Origin: Nymphaea colorata
Taxonomy: Eukaryota > Streptophyta > Magnoliopsida > Nymphaeales > Nymphaeaceae
NCBI RefSeq assembly: GCF_008831285.2
Contig: NC_045149.1
Location: 9,388,417 to 9,452,416 of the forward strand
Length of the DNA: 64,000 nucleotides
Direction: 5' to 3'
The notes beneath the pieces were generated by a model that ran no database searches, had not been told where the DNA came from, and saw nothing but the letters and a program-made list of their open reading frames with translations. A program made the position numbers and the translations under genes. How positions within the stretch are numbered: position 1 is the stretch's first letter; each line of letters begins with the position of its first letter. Shown here piece after piece: positions 1-12,000 of the stretch.

Positions 1-64
1 TATATATAAAGGTGAAATTCTCAAGCCATTCAGATCTCCATCCAATCATAGCAGCTTGATATAT

Positions 65-430
65 TTAGTGACTTACAACGAGGGAGCTGAGCTTGAGCTC
101 GGTCAGCTCGAACTTGACTCAACTCGAATCACATATAGCTTGAGTTCGACTTGAGCTTTATGAGGTGAGCTCAAGCTCAACTCGCTTAACCGAGCTCGAA
201 CTCGACTCATTTAAGCTCATGTCTCTTCACATATATTTTATGCTTAAAATTTTCACATTTTTGTTTAAGCCATTTTAACTTTTTGAAATTAAAAAATAAG
301 TTTTAGTGTTAAAAGAGTTTAATTGAGACGAATTCATCTAACTCGAACTCGACTCATTTAACTTAAAAGTCGAGCTCAAATCGAACTTAACCAAGCGAGT
401 TCAAATCAAGATCGAGCTGGCTTGACTCGT
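65..430. repeat. AGCTCGA-rich degenerate repeat
   Basis: The stretch is built from many imperfect copies of GAGCTCGA, TCGAACTTGA and ACTCGACTCA on both strands, so it is close to self-complementary over short distances. A related piece occurs at 61065-61160. This is typical of an old dispersed plant repeat whose ends carry GAGCTCG-rich sequence. No coding potential is seen. The exact family and its ends are not recognised. Confidence 0.5.
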
Positions 431-493
431 TGATCATTCTTAAATATATTGCATTAGGTGGGTATGACTATGAGCTGGATGAAGAAATCATGG

Positions 494-500
<7 letters not shown>

Positions 501-528
<28 letters not shown>
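501..528. repeat. (AT)14 microsatellite
   Basis: Uninterrupted alternating A and T. It sits directly beside the GC-richer unexplained segment that starts near 533. Confidence 0.9.
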
Positions 529-532
<4 letters not shown>

Positions 533-655
533 GCCAGGAAAAGCTGGTGTAAAGGGTACGCTCGATAATGTAGATCGGGCAAGGGCCCGATGCCTTGCAG
601 TTCGCAGGGGGGAGGCCGTCGTCTCCCTTTCGTGGCACCGACGATAAAGTTACTG
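533..655. other. GC-rich segment with short hairpins, unrecognised
   Basis: This roughly 120-bp block is clearly more GC-rich than its AT-rich surroundings. It contains two short inverted repeats, GCAAGG/CCTTGC near 578-600 and GGGAG/CTCCC near 610-630. No long open frame, tRNA fold or known ribozyme core (no CTGATGA) was seen. It may be a fragment of a SINE, a retroelement or organellar DNA. Its identity is unknown. Confidence 0.35.
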
Positions 656-1830
656 AGAATAAGGGAATATGGACTCGCTATTCTAATACGCAGGTTTTGA
701 TATATAAAAATTTAGTGAAATTTGTATGATGAGGAAATTTCTTTTACATTTAACCGCTGACAAAAATCATCACTATAAATCTATAGCAGTCAGGTGCCAC
801 CAGTACAGATTTATACTCACAGAAGCCATGGTAGAGAACATTCAATATAAACATGCAATTTTGTTATAATTTGAGACAAAATCAAACCCAAAAAATCTTT
901 GCACATATAACACATCATTTTAATGTCTAAATATTAAGGAAAATGCATATGGTATTGATTTATAGTCCAAAATGGTGATTTTGAATTGCAATAAACTGAT
1001 TCAAGTGCAAGAAAAAATAAACATAACAAAAAAACGTCTCACACATATCAAATGTCGAACAAATTCGATGCAGTGTTCCATTCCTAATTTCATCACATAG
1101 TAGACAAAACACTATTCTATTCGCTGGGAGAAGAAATTAGTTTCGAGAACAAGACAATTCTGTTCCTCCTGCCCATGAAAGGCGAACCTTGAGTGTTTGA
1201 TGCACTTTTTTCTTTTTTTGGTTTTTTTTCACGAGCATGCATCAAATGCAGTTAATTTCTCAAAGAATCATGACTGGGTTCAAGCTTGAGGTCCCATTTT
1301 TTTTTTTTCCGTGGATTAATTTTGAAGGCCACAAGTCAGATCTCCTGCCATCATTGAGAAAACGTGAATGACATGCATGGGCATCCCAAAGGGAGTTGGC
1401 GTAATGGGATTAAGTAGGAGCTAACAAACGACTAGTTTTCATTTTGAATATGTGGGGTGTCAACTGTCTGTGTTCTAAATTGTGGACGACCAATGCACAA
1501 GTCTTTCGAGCCATCAAAGTAGGCTCTACATTTTTGGGAAATGAGGAGTTGAGTGGAGGCTTCGGCCTTTTTTTGGATGGTGGGTCAAACCCCACTCACC
1601 TGAAGAACAACACCCAACTCTTCCCTACAACCATGAGTGTCCTTACCAAGACAATAATTTCACCCTCATATTTGTTCGCAGATTTTGATTCTTTTGAGCT
1701 CCTACTGCAGCTAGTGACTGTGTCTAAAAACAAATATGAACCAACACAATCATAGAAATAGTTTGTTTGATTAAAGAATCTCCATCAAGATATAGGAGTA
1801 CATCTCAAAGTCTCCGTTCAAATTGTGTTG
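656..1830. other. intergenic, no gene recognised
   Basis: AT-rich sequence. A 103-codon frame at 1444-1755 has no recognisable motif, no splice context and no codon bias that I can see, so I do not call it a gene. Confidence 0.5.
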
Positions 1831-1840
1831 TGTCAAAGTA

Positions 1841-2006
1841 GCAGCAGAGCTACATATAAGCTGGCGCGGACAGTTGCTCGTGCCAACAACAAATTTTTTA
1901 TTTATTTTTACATAGATTTCTTATAATTATTTACTTTGTGTCTCTTCAGAAATGAAAATTTCTATAAGAGTGCCCCATAACAAAAAAAATTATGCCTCCA
2001 CCGCTG
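1841..2006 (-). mobile_element. hAT/Tip100-like MITE copy
   Basis: Read on the minus strand it starts CAGCGGTGGAGGC and ends near a GCTCTGCTGC motif. A 10-bp direct repeat TGTCAAAGTA flanks it (1831-1840 and 2007-2016), which fits a target-site duplication. The interior (phrases like TTATGGGGCACT, AAGAAATCTATGTAAAAAT) matches the copy at 50554-50745 over nearly its whole length, so these are two members of one family. No transposase is encoded. The CAGNGGCGGAGCCA-type end suggests the Tip100 branch of hAT. Confidence 0.7.
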
Positions 2007-2016
2007 TGTCAAAGTA

Positions 2017-3019
2017 TCATTTATAGTGCAAGTAATTATACATTCTATGAACAAACACGGGCGTATCCTGGCCATAGTGGAAGCAAAGCTTTGTTTGTCC
2101 CTTTCTTTTTTAAGTCCTCATACGGGTGGTGATAGGCTGATAAGTTTGAGGAAAAAGACTTACGCCGTATAAGTGAAAGAACTTTGAAAAAATTAAGTCC
2201 TTTTGTAACACAAGGACATAGTAAAATGGGTAAGGTTGTCGTTATGCTCGGTAACACGGGTTCTCTTTTCTACTTATCAATTCAAAAGTCTTCAAAGTTT
2301 GTTGATCTCTTACCCATTGTTATGTTGTACCAACGTGTGAAGGATGCAGAGCTGCACATACATCAGGTTTGAGATGGGTCAGGCTTGTAGAAACGAGGGG
2401 TTTATAAAGGCTGGGCTGAGCAAGACCTAAGCTCGGGTTCGGCCTAGAATTTGTGACTGGACTCGAGCCTACTGTTGACCTGGGTCAAATGGCTCGATGC
2501 GATCAATTTTAAAGGAACATGCTATTTACAAAGATTGGTTTGTCTCCTTATTTTCGTTCAGTCAAGAGGTTTCCATAAAATGTCGGTAATAGTTTTTACT
2601 GATACTTTATCGACACAAACATCGAAAAAACCTTTAGCGACGCGTGCTCGGATTTAACAAGCCGCAGTCTTTTTTTCAGTGTTGGGTTAAGGTCCCTCTG
2701 CTTTCAGATTATATTGCGGAATATCTGTAACATACTCGCATCCAATCATTTATTGGAAGTGTTAATAGTGGTAGTTTTTGTATTATTGTGACTTAGTTCG
2801 ATTTTGTACATTTCCCTTACAAGCGTCTGTGTGGCTGAAGAACAGCGCGTTGCCTTGACCTCTTTGTATCCTATCAAGTGACCGCCTAGATTATATCATT
2901 TTCCTTTTCCTTTTCGTTTAATCTTGATCTCGTTTTCGTGTGGGTCGGCTCTCTGGGTGAACGGGTTTGTCTTGGGTTGGCTGCTCAGTCTCTCACAGAG
3001 AGAGAGACAGAGAGAGATC
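2017..3019. other. intergenic and 5' flank of the HisRS gene
   Basis: It holds a GGCTGGGCT/CTCGGGTTCGG fragment near 2405-2480, resembling the repeat at 24180-24447, and then the presumed promoter and leader of the HisRS gene. A GA-rich tract (2995-3018) lies immediately before the start codon. No convincing TATA box was found. Confidence 0.4.
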
Positions 3020-6000
3020 ATGCCGGCGGGGAGTGCTGCATTAGCGTTGTTGTGCCCACGAGTTTGCGCTTTTCCTTCTTCTCTGGGGCGCAACCTCTTC
3101 TCTCTCTTTGATTCCCCGGTTTCACGTCCCCTCCGTCGCCTCTGCTTCTCCTCCTGCCCTTCTTCCAGCTCCAGACAACGAGGTAAATAAGATAATCTTT
3201 ATCTCCCTGTCCTTGGGCGTACTGTGACATTGGTGGTGTTGGCCATTCTTTACTTCTCGTGAGGAAAGCCCAATTTTTAACTTTTCTATATATTTTTACC
3301 TTCTTACTTGGTCTGCTGTTCTCCGTTTGTGCTGCAATTATAGAGATACTAGCATTTTTCTGTTTTTCGACCTTCCGGAGATTTGGGTTCGGCAACTTTC
3401 CTATTTTTAAACGAAAAATAGAAAACGTAAACGTCTGGGGAATATGCTCATGCACTTTTTCCTATTGGTTTCTGAGAATCCATTCAACATGATGCTGAAA
3501 AGTTACACTAGAAATCTAGAATCCTATTCGTCACGATATTTTTAGCAGTCTAGTTCATCCACGCTTATAATTATAAAATATAAGTGAACTGGGAAGAAAT
3601 ATCGCACTTTTATCTGATAAAGAAAAAAACAATGGTTGCATTTTTATGCGACAGGAAGGAGCAATGGAGGGCCAAATTGGGAAAATCACAATACTTACGA
3701 GACGTGACGGGGCTACTTCATCTATTTTGTATTGAATCGGCTATACTTAGAGGTCTGTATTAGGTGATTTGGTCATTAAATGATGCCATCTCCGCTACTC
3801 CTGCTGTAAAGTTCTTCAAAAGAGATTTGGTTTCACGTCGATAATATCTTCAAAAGTGGTCGAAAACATCATTAAATAAGATAATTGTATTTGAATTGAC
3901 ATCAAGGACCCATCAATAGCACTTGAAAGTTTTCAAAATCAAGAGGCTTGGACATCAAACTCGTCACTTGGTAAGGATAAATTGTTGCTGCGACGATAAT
4001 TTGTTAGGAAAATGGTTTTGTTGTCAACCCTGAATGACAATATTGTGTTCTTTCACAAAGAGGATGCATCATATGAAACTCTCCGAGAGTGAATGGTACC
4101 ATGCAATGTAGCAGTGTGGTAATACCTTTACTGTGGTTTAACTCAATTCAGCCTGTAAATATGATTTATTTCCTGCATTTTCCTGATAATTAGGGCAATG
4201 TTCTTATTGGAACAAAGAATTATTGAGGAACGGAATTCATTTGGGATATGCAGTCAACTTTAGCACTGGCATCAAACCAACCAACCCTTGAGTCAAGGCA
4301 CCATTACATGTTAATATCAAAACAATCTGAGTTTTCTAGAACTTCAAAATAGTCATTCATGCACTAAACTTAAACCTCTTCCGTCTTATGGATTCTGGGA
4401 ACCTGTTGATGGGAAAAGAAGAGTACTTTATAGTGAGATATAGATTCAGAAAATACATTTATGTTAGGACTTCAACATCAAACTTGTGGCATATTAAATG
4501 CCATGTTCATTCATTGTGAACTGTATGGTCACCTTACAAGTAAATTATTGCTTCAAGAAAGACACCTAACTATTCCTTGAGTTTTAGGTTTAGAATCTTT
4601 AGATTATGCCCATGGTGATTGCCAGCTTATTCCAGTGACAGCCGTATGTAATTTCAGCTCTTACAGTGATGGAGGTGCTGCAGTCATGGATATGGAAAAC
4701 AATGGGCTAGAGAATATGGCAATTGATGTTAACCCACCAAAAGGCACCCGGGATTTTCCTCCAGAAGAAATGCGTATCCGCAGCTGGCTTTTCCAAAATT
4801 TTAGAGAGGTAACAAGTGTTGTCAGTTTAGTTCTTTAGAGTCATGCATATCACTTGTCTTTGATCTCATATTATCTTCTTTGGAAGGTTTCTCGGCTCTT
4901 TGCATTTGAAGAAGTTGATTTTCCTGTTCTTGAGTCGGAGGCCCTTTTCATTAGGAAAGCTGGAGAGGAAATCACTGAACAGGTATTTTTTGGTATGTAT
5001 AAGAGGTTGCTGGTCTTTGTAATCTAATAAATGTTGGCTGAATCTTCGTGTGATTTAGTTGAAAAGTGTCTACTATGGTTGCATCTATGCTCATATATTT
5101 TGAAGGTATTGGGTACATTGATGAGATATTATTACTTAATTCATGGACCCATGACACCCGTCTATGCTATCTTCTTAAGGTAAAAAAAAGTGCAAAAAAT
5201 GGAAAGCATACAACTGTGACTTAAAAAGAAGGTAAGCTCTGGCAGATAAAAACTATAAATTATCAAGAGATCTAAAGATCATCTGAGCATGTGCAGGAAA
5301 GCTGCTTCTACAAGGCATGATACAATATTAGCTCTTAGGCATGCACACCAATATTTCACTCCCTGCCCTTTGTCTTTTGAGAAGGAATTATTAGGGGACA
5401 TGCACTTGCATTTTTTTATCATGCCCTAGAAGGCTAGAATTTTTGCCAGACCAAGAAGTTGCGTTCGTACCTCTTCTAAATTTTCCCTAAATCGATCACA
5501 TGGTTTTAAGTTTTGTGTGACCGTGAAGAACATTCAATGGATACTAAGAGAAAAAGCCAGACATACAACACTTATTTTTGAAGACTATTCCACTGCAATG
5601 TCCTATTTTGTCATCATCATCATAAAATTTCACTTATCGCAAAGGATGAAATTAACAAGCCCTTGATTGCTCCTTTCTCAATCTTTTCATCCTCTTTTCT
5701 TTCTGTAGACATGATTTTGGTTTTCATCTGAAAAATGTCGCCAAGGACTTGCATGCTGATTGTGATTGTTGAGACTTGAGACTTCATAATCAGTTTCCTT
5801 ATAGTGGATAATGGACACTTTTTAAGACCATATACCAGTGATTAATTAAAGAATAATGAGCAGATAGGGTGTTATTCAAAGTGTGCCTTGGTGTTTGTCT
5901 AGGCCCTGGCAGCCACCTCTTCAACTAGGCTCTAGTACTTAGGTGCCTGATTTGAAAACATACTTCAAAAAGCTGCTTTTCTCCTTTCTCTTCTTCTTCT

Positions 6001-9000
6001 ACCTTTTCCTTTCTTTGTTCTTCTTCTTATTTTCCTTTTTTCTTCTTCATCTTCTTCTTCTTTCTCCTTTTTCTTTCTTTTACTGATTTTGGCCAGCCTA
6101 ACACTTTTGAGTACACAAAGGCTTTAATTTTAGCGTTAGTCTTAACCAGACTTTATTGATGCGCATGCTTGAAGGATTAAGGTTGCAAATTTTGCTCATG
6201 GCTCAGAAGAATGGGCTCAGTCACTTTCTTTAGATCTAGAAGAGGCTAATCTAGAAAATCTAGAGAACTAGACATGCTCACTTGCATTATACATGACACA
6301 TGTAGACAAATGCATTTCCCTTGCATGAGCAAGTTGAACATAAGAATCAAAACTCATTCAATTTGCTGGCTGCTTGTTTACCTTTAGTTAAACGACCTAC
6401 AATTTGTGCATGCAGGCTCCCGGAATACCTTTCTTGCTAGTCCGTTGAATTATCCGTATAGTGTGATACTTTGATCATCTTATCATTTTTTTTCAGAATC
6501 ACTTAGTGAGTACTTGCAAACCTGGATTTTACTACTGAGGTGATTGAGGGTGTACTTTCACCAGGCAGTGCTCGCAATCCATGTTTCAGTGAGAAAAGCT
6601 AGGGCTCCTCCTTCGAGTCCATCCTACTTTTTCCCTCCAGTTTTAAGTATGAAATGCTGTATGGCTGGTGAAAGTATCCCGGATAAAAAGAATTGTGTTT
6701 GCTTCCTGGTTTTGTGCTGTGAGGACATTATTCTGCCATTCAACACACCCTTATTATTTGTCTTTCAAGCTTATACCATGTCATGTCATATCTTTAGTGT
6801 AAATAGCTAACTAATAAGTATAAAAAAATGGTCGGTTTTTGTAACATATGTGGGAATGCATACTGAATTTTCAAGTGGAAAAATGCTAAATCTTTAGTGT
6901 CATGACTTTTTATAATGACAAGTGCAGCTGTGACTGAAGGTCGACCTTCAAGCAAGGGTTTGAGTCTGAGACTCTGAGTTGTTAGTTTGCAATTGTCTTG
7001 CATGATTGAACTGGGAAATCTTTATTTGGACTTGAACATGAGAAGCCATTTGCTTGGTTTCTTTGCAGCTTTACAGTTTTGAGGACAAGGGAGGCCGTCG
7101 TGTTGCCTTGAGGCCTGAGCTTACTCCTTCGTTGGCACGACTCATCATACAAAAGGGGTATTGAAGAACTGAAACATGCCCTTGTTTATTTTATCTTTTA
7201 CTCTTTGTTTCCAGTTTTCTCTCTAGGAATATGATAAAGTTTGTATGGCATTTGTTTATTCAATAAATGAGCTGATCATGTCATGAATAACAGTCATTAG
7301 TTAATGATGTTCATTTTCTCAGGAAAGCAGTCTCCTTGCCCATAAAGTGGTTTACAATAGGCCAATGTTGGCGTTATGAGCGCATGACTAGGGGACGACG
7401 TCGTGAGCATTACCAATGGAATATGGACGTTATTGGAATAACTGAAGTCACGGTCAGCTACTAGTTTATGACGTGATTGTTGACTTCGAATCCCATCTCT
7501 TTCTGTCTCTGTCTCTCTCTATATATATAATTATTCTCTATCTACTGCCTTGAAATAAGATGTTTGATGGATTCTCTTTCCTTGCAACAAAAATACTTGT
7601 CGTCCTTCTCAATCTTATGAATTTCATATGACAGAAAGTTAGTACACTTCTTTTCCTCAATGCTTGTTATTTAACCAACTGAAGCACCTAGACTAGGCAT
7701 CTTTTTGGTTAAGATACCTAGTAAGTGCTAAAGATACAGGGCTTTATGTTACCCATTTAACTAGCAGCCTAGCACAGCTAAAGAATATCCATCCTGCAAA
7801 AAATCTTCTTCCTTTAGGTGAATACCTTCTCCAGTTGGGAATAACTCTTAGTTGGTTTGGAGTTGTCTCATGACTCTCATCTATCATCTATGTAAAGGCA
7901 ATGATGCTTCCTACTAGGGAGTGACACCTACATGTGGGAAGGAACTGAACTTGCCATTTTTAAATCATGGAAATGACATCTAGGAAGCATGTGGGAAGCA
8001 CCATTAAGTTCTAAAATGGTCATCCATCCTTGGGCAAGAAACATGTTTGACCATGTTTTGACCTTATTGCATGTTCTCATTTTGGAACCAAGAAAAATTA
8101 ACCATTAAGTTGTAAAAATGGCTATCCATACTGAAGCACAAAACATGTTTTGATCATGTTTTGACCTTATTGCATGTGCACGTTTTTTATATAGTACGAT
8201 GTCACAGGACTATATGACCATGTCTTGCAAAATCAAGAAAAATGTTTTCTATATTAAAAACTCATTACACACATAATGAACATTCATGATTCATTGTATA
8301 TCAGTGACGACATAATAAACAAAGTCTGAATTTTAAAGTATTTTACATCGCATCAAAACGTATAATCCATAGTCGTTCACTTTCAAATGAAAATTGAAAT
8401 AATGTTTATGATTAAGTAACATCATGATTGTTATCAATCGATACAGGAATCATTATCTGCTTTGTCTTCATCTTCATCCCTTCAAGCTGGTGATTTCTCC
8501 CTTAAGACAGTGATTTCTATTTTAAATGGTAAAAATTCACCTTCTCACAACTCTTAGAAACATAAAAAATGAAAGGAGACAGAAACTTAAAAAAAAGATC
8601 TCAACAAAAAATGGGCATCAGTTCCCTTTTGGAAAACAGAGCCGTATCATATGATATGGCATGTATCGTATGATGGGGGGCGTATCATAAGATCATAGTC
8701 ACAAATAACGTTTCAGAGTTTTAAAAGGTGAAGTTTTTCTCGGGTATATACAGCAAACTTGAAAAAAAAGGGAAAAATACGATAAATTTTTAAAAATTTA
8801 AAAAAACTAAAAATGGGGGTGGCGGAAATAAAATAAGTGAGAAACTAAGAACACAAGCATCGAAAGATAAGTAGATTTGCAACAAATAAAAAATAGAAAA
8901 TGAAAAAAAAAACTGTTTGGCATTAAAAAAATGAAAAAAAATTAAAAAACACAAAAATGCATTAAAGACGCTTTTTTTTTCGTTTTTAACGTTTATTTCA

Positions 9001-12000
9001 AAGAAGCGCTTTTTTTTTAAGTTTTAAACAGCCATTTAATTTATCATTTTTTTTCTTCGAAAAAACGCGTTTTCTGTGACTATGCGTAAGATACAGCCAA
9101 TGCAGGCACGACACACACACATTTTGTGTATCGTCGATCGAGTGTTTTCAACTTATACGATAGTACAATACAGATAACACTGGTGAAGGTATAAAATTTG
9201 CATTTTCTTGCTGTTGATTTTTAATGTTTTCTGAAGATACTTCAACTTTTACCATAGATTTTTATTTAGAACATCATAAATACCTTCTTTTGTTAATCCT
9301 TGACTGAATTGACTGAATTAGTTGGAACTGGAAAACATGATTCTTCATATTGATGTTGTCGACCAGTCTACCAGACATGTTTAACAAAATGGTAACTCCT
9401 TTTTTTTGTGGCAAACATCTAAAGGGTGAACTTCATAAGGTGCAAGTTATTGGCTGAGCCGATGGTGGTTCATATTTTGTGCTGTCTACACGACATTGCA
9501 TCTTAATGTGCACGAATGTCTTATAGAGGAGTTCAAGGTGTTTATTTCAAAAAGTACAAGAGTTGCACTTGATAAACCAAATCCACGCGATTGAGATATT
9601 GTTTATGACTTTGATTTGAGACCCACTAGGCGATCTGGTAGTTTGTAATTCTAAAGCTCAAGATACACCAGGGGGATTGGTCGTCCCTTTTTCTAAAGAT
9701 AGCATGTTTCACCATCAACATCCACAAAATCACAGCAATATGACTAATAAGGCCAACTGACAAGGATAAACTTAGTGGAGCAGGAGAACCTAGTGAAATA
9801 TGGGGAACCTGGCAAAGCAGAAACTAGTGAAGCTAGCAAGTCTTTATTGCAGATGCAGATTCCTTCTTACTTTGATTGATCTTGCCTCTAAGGGCATTGA
9901 TTGGAGATTTAAAATTTTAGAATCATGTGCTTGATGTTTTACTTTTTAACATATGTGTCAAGGGCTGTAAATTAAGGTTGATTCAATAGCTATACTTTGT
10001 TTAAGTGAAATGTAAATCTTTCTTTACTTTATCTCTGTTTAATTGGCATTTTATCATTTTATGTTTGTTTCTTGTTGCTTTTTCTTAGAACTTGTACTTA
10101 TGCAATTCAGTTTTGTCATATGGAACATCAGCTGAGCAATTATTTAATAAATTTTCAAAATTTGTCATATTTCCATGAGCTGGTTGCTAACTTTTAGTCC
10201 AAATTGCAGGCTGAAGCAGAACTCATATTTGCCATTGTGACTTTATTCAAGCAGCTTGGAATAACATCATCAGATGTTGGGTTCAAAGTTTCCAGTCGCA
10301 AGGTATAGCATCCTAATGTGTTCTAGGTGTGGGACTAGGTGACTAGCAATATTTGGATTTTTTTATTTTGTTCCTTTCTGTGTGTGTTCATGTATGCATT
10401 TGTGCAAGAGACTGCAGTAACACTACACAGTTCCTAGTTGCTGAAAGAAGTTTACAAAAGTCCTATATATATATTTATATATATATGTATGTATATATGA
10501 TATACTTTCTGCATCGATGCTTTAGACATCATTAATTGGTATATCATTGTTGAAGGGAATTTTTGATAGCAAGTGAATAGTACACCAAGCATTTGATATA
10601 ATTCAAATTTGTGTTTCTTACTTTTTTGACACAAATCCTGATTCTACAGTTATATGTATTTGGTTTTTAAATGGTCCTTTCCACGAGCCTCTTGATCTTG
10701 AGAAGCACTACATCTAATGTTTAGTTTAATTTTGGTGGATAATCCTAGTTTAGAATACCTTATCTTATGTTATATTTAGGTTTATGCGTTCTGATTTTCA
10801 TAGGTCTTTAAGCTATCTTTATTTATTGCTGTTTGAAGCCGTCATGCTGCTTTTAGTTAGCTTCATTGCATTATCATTCTGAAGGGCCTGTGAGCACCAA
10901 CTCCTTGGAGTTTGACTATAGAAGTCATTCCATTATCGGAATGTGTATGTTTCTCATGCAAGAAATGTTGTAGGGGTCCTGTTGTATCATTTGTCAAGTC
11001 GTGTTCTTTTGAAAAGAGGGCTTCTAGTGCTTCCTAGATATATTTTTTCTAATTTTTTCTAATTGTCCCTTTTTAGGTTCTGCAAGCAGCAATGCAACAG
11101 TGTTCCATATCTGAACATTTATTCACAAAAGTGTGCATTACAATTGATAAGGTTTGTTTACAGTTTTTGTTTCTTATTAGAAAGGTAACTAGAGCTAGTG
11201 TGAAAGATTAGGAGAAGCATCCTTTAACTGCTGACAATTTGTGCCATATGGAAGCATTTCTGACTACTCATATGTGAGTGTCTAATGATGGTGGAATTAT
11301 TCATGTTATTCCTATTGCCTGTTGGATCTGTTTGAAACTTTGAAGCCTATCCATCCTTTGAGCTTAGTGAATCATGAGTTCACTGCTTTAGACGTCTAGG
11401 AAGCCGAGATAAATCTTTTCACTGCTTTAGATGTCTAGGGAACTGAGATAAATCTTTTAGTCACAGTTCATGACCAAATTTCCATTTTTGTGAAACTTAG
11501 TTGTCCTCTTAGGTCTACGACTGGTACATGTCTGATCAAGAAAGAGGAAAGATCTTCTGTGTGGTTCACAAACTAATTGTACTACCTGCATGATGATACA
11601 TGGTCTTTCAGTCCTCATATTTCATTGTAAATGCATTGAAAGTTCCTTTTTTCTTTCTATCTGGGTCATCCTTAAGAATAAAAGATTAGACAATATAAGC
11701 ATGCAATCTGCATGTTTATTTCGTTTGCCAAAACATTGAAGCAGAAAGTTTGGAAAGATGCTATCGCACTTGGCTTCACCAAAACATTGTTTGCTTACCC
11801 ATAGGTAGAGCAGAAAATGAAAAAACTTATAAAAGGCTCTTATATGGCACTATTATTTTCTATGTTTTCTAAATCTGCCAGAATCCTTAGCAGCCATCAT
11901 ATGGCTGCACTGCAGTCAACAGAGGTCCAGGGCTTCAAAAATAAAGAGATGGGAAAGTATGAGTTTGGTTACAAGTATGATGCATGTCACGTCTAATTTA

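Noticed and set aside
3018-3455. 145-codon minus-strand frame
   Set aside because: It lies antisense over HisRS exon 1 and intron 1. No motif; it is explained by the sense coding sequence.
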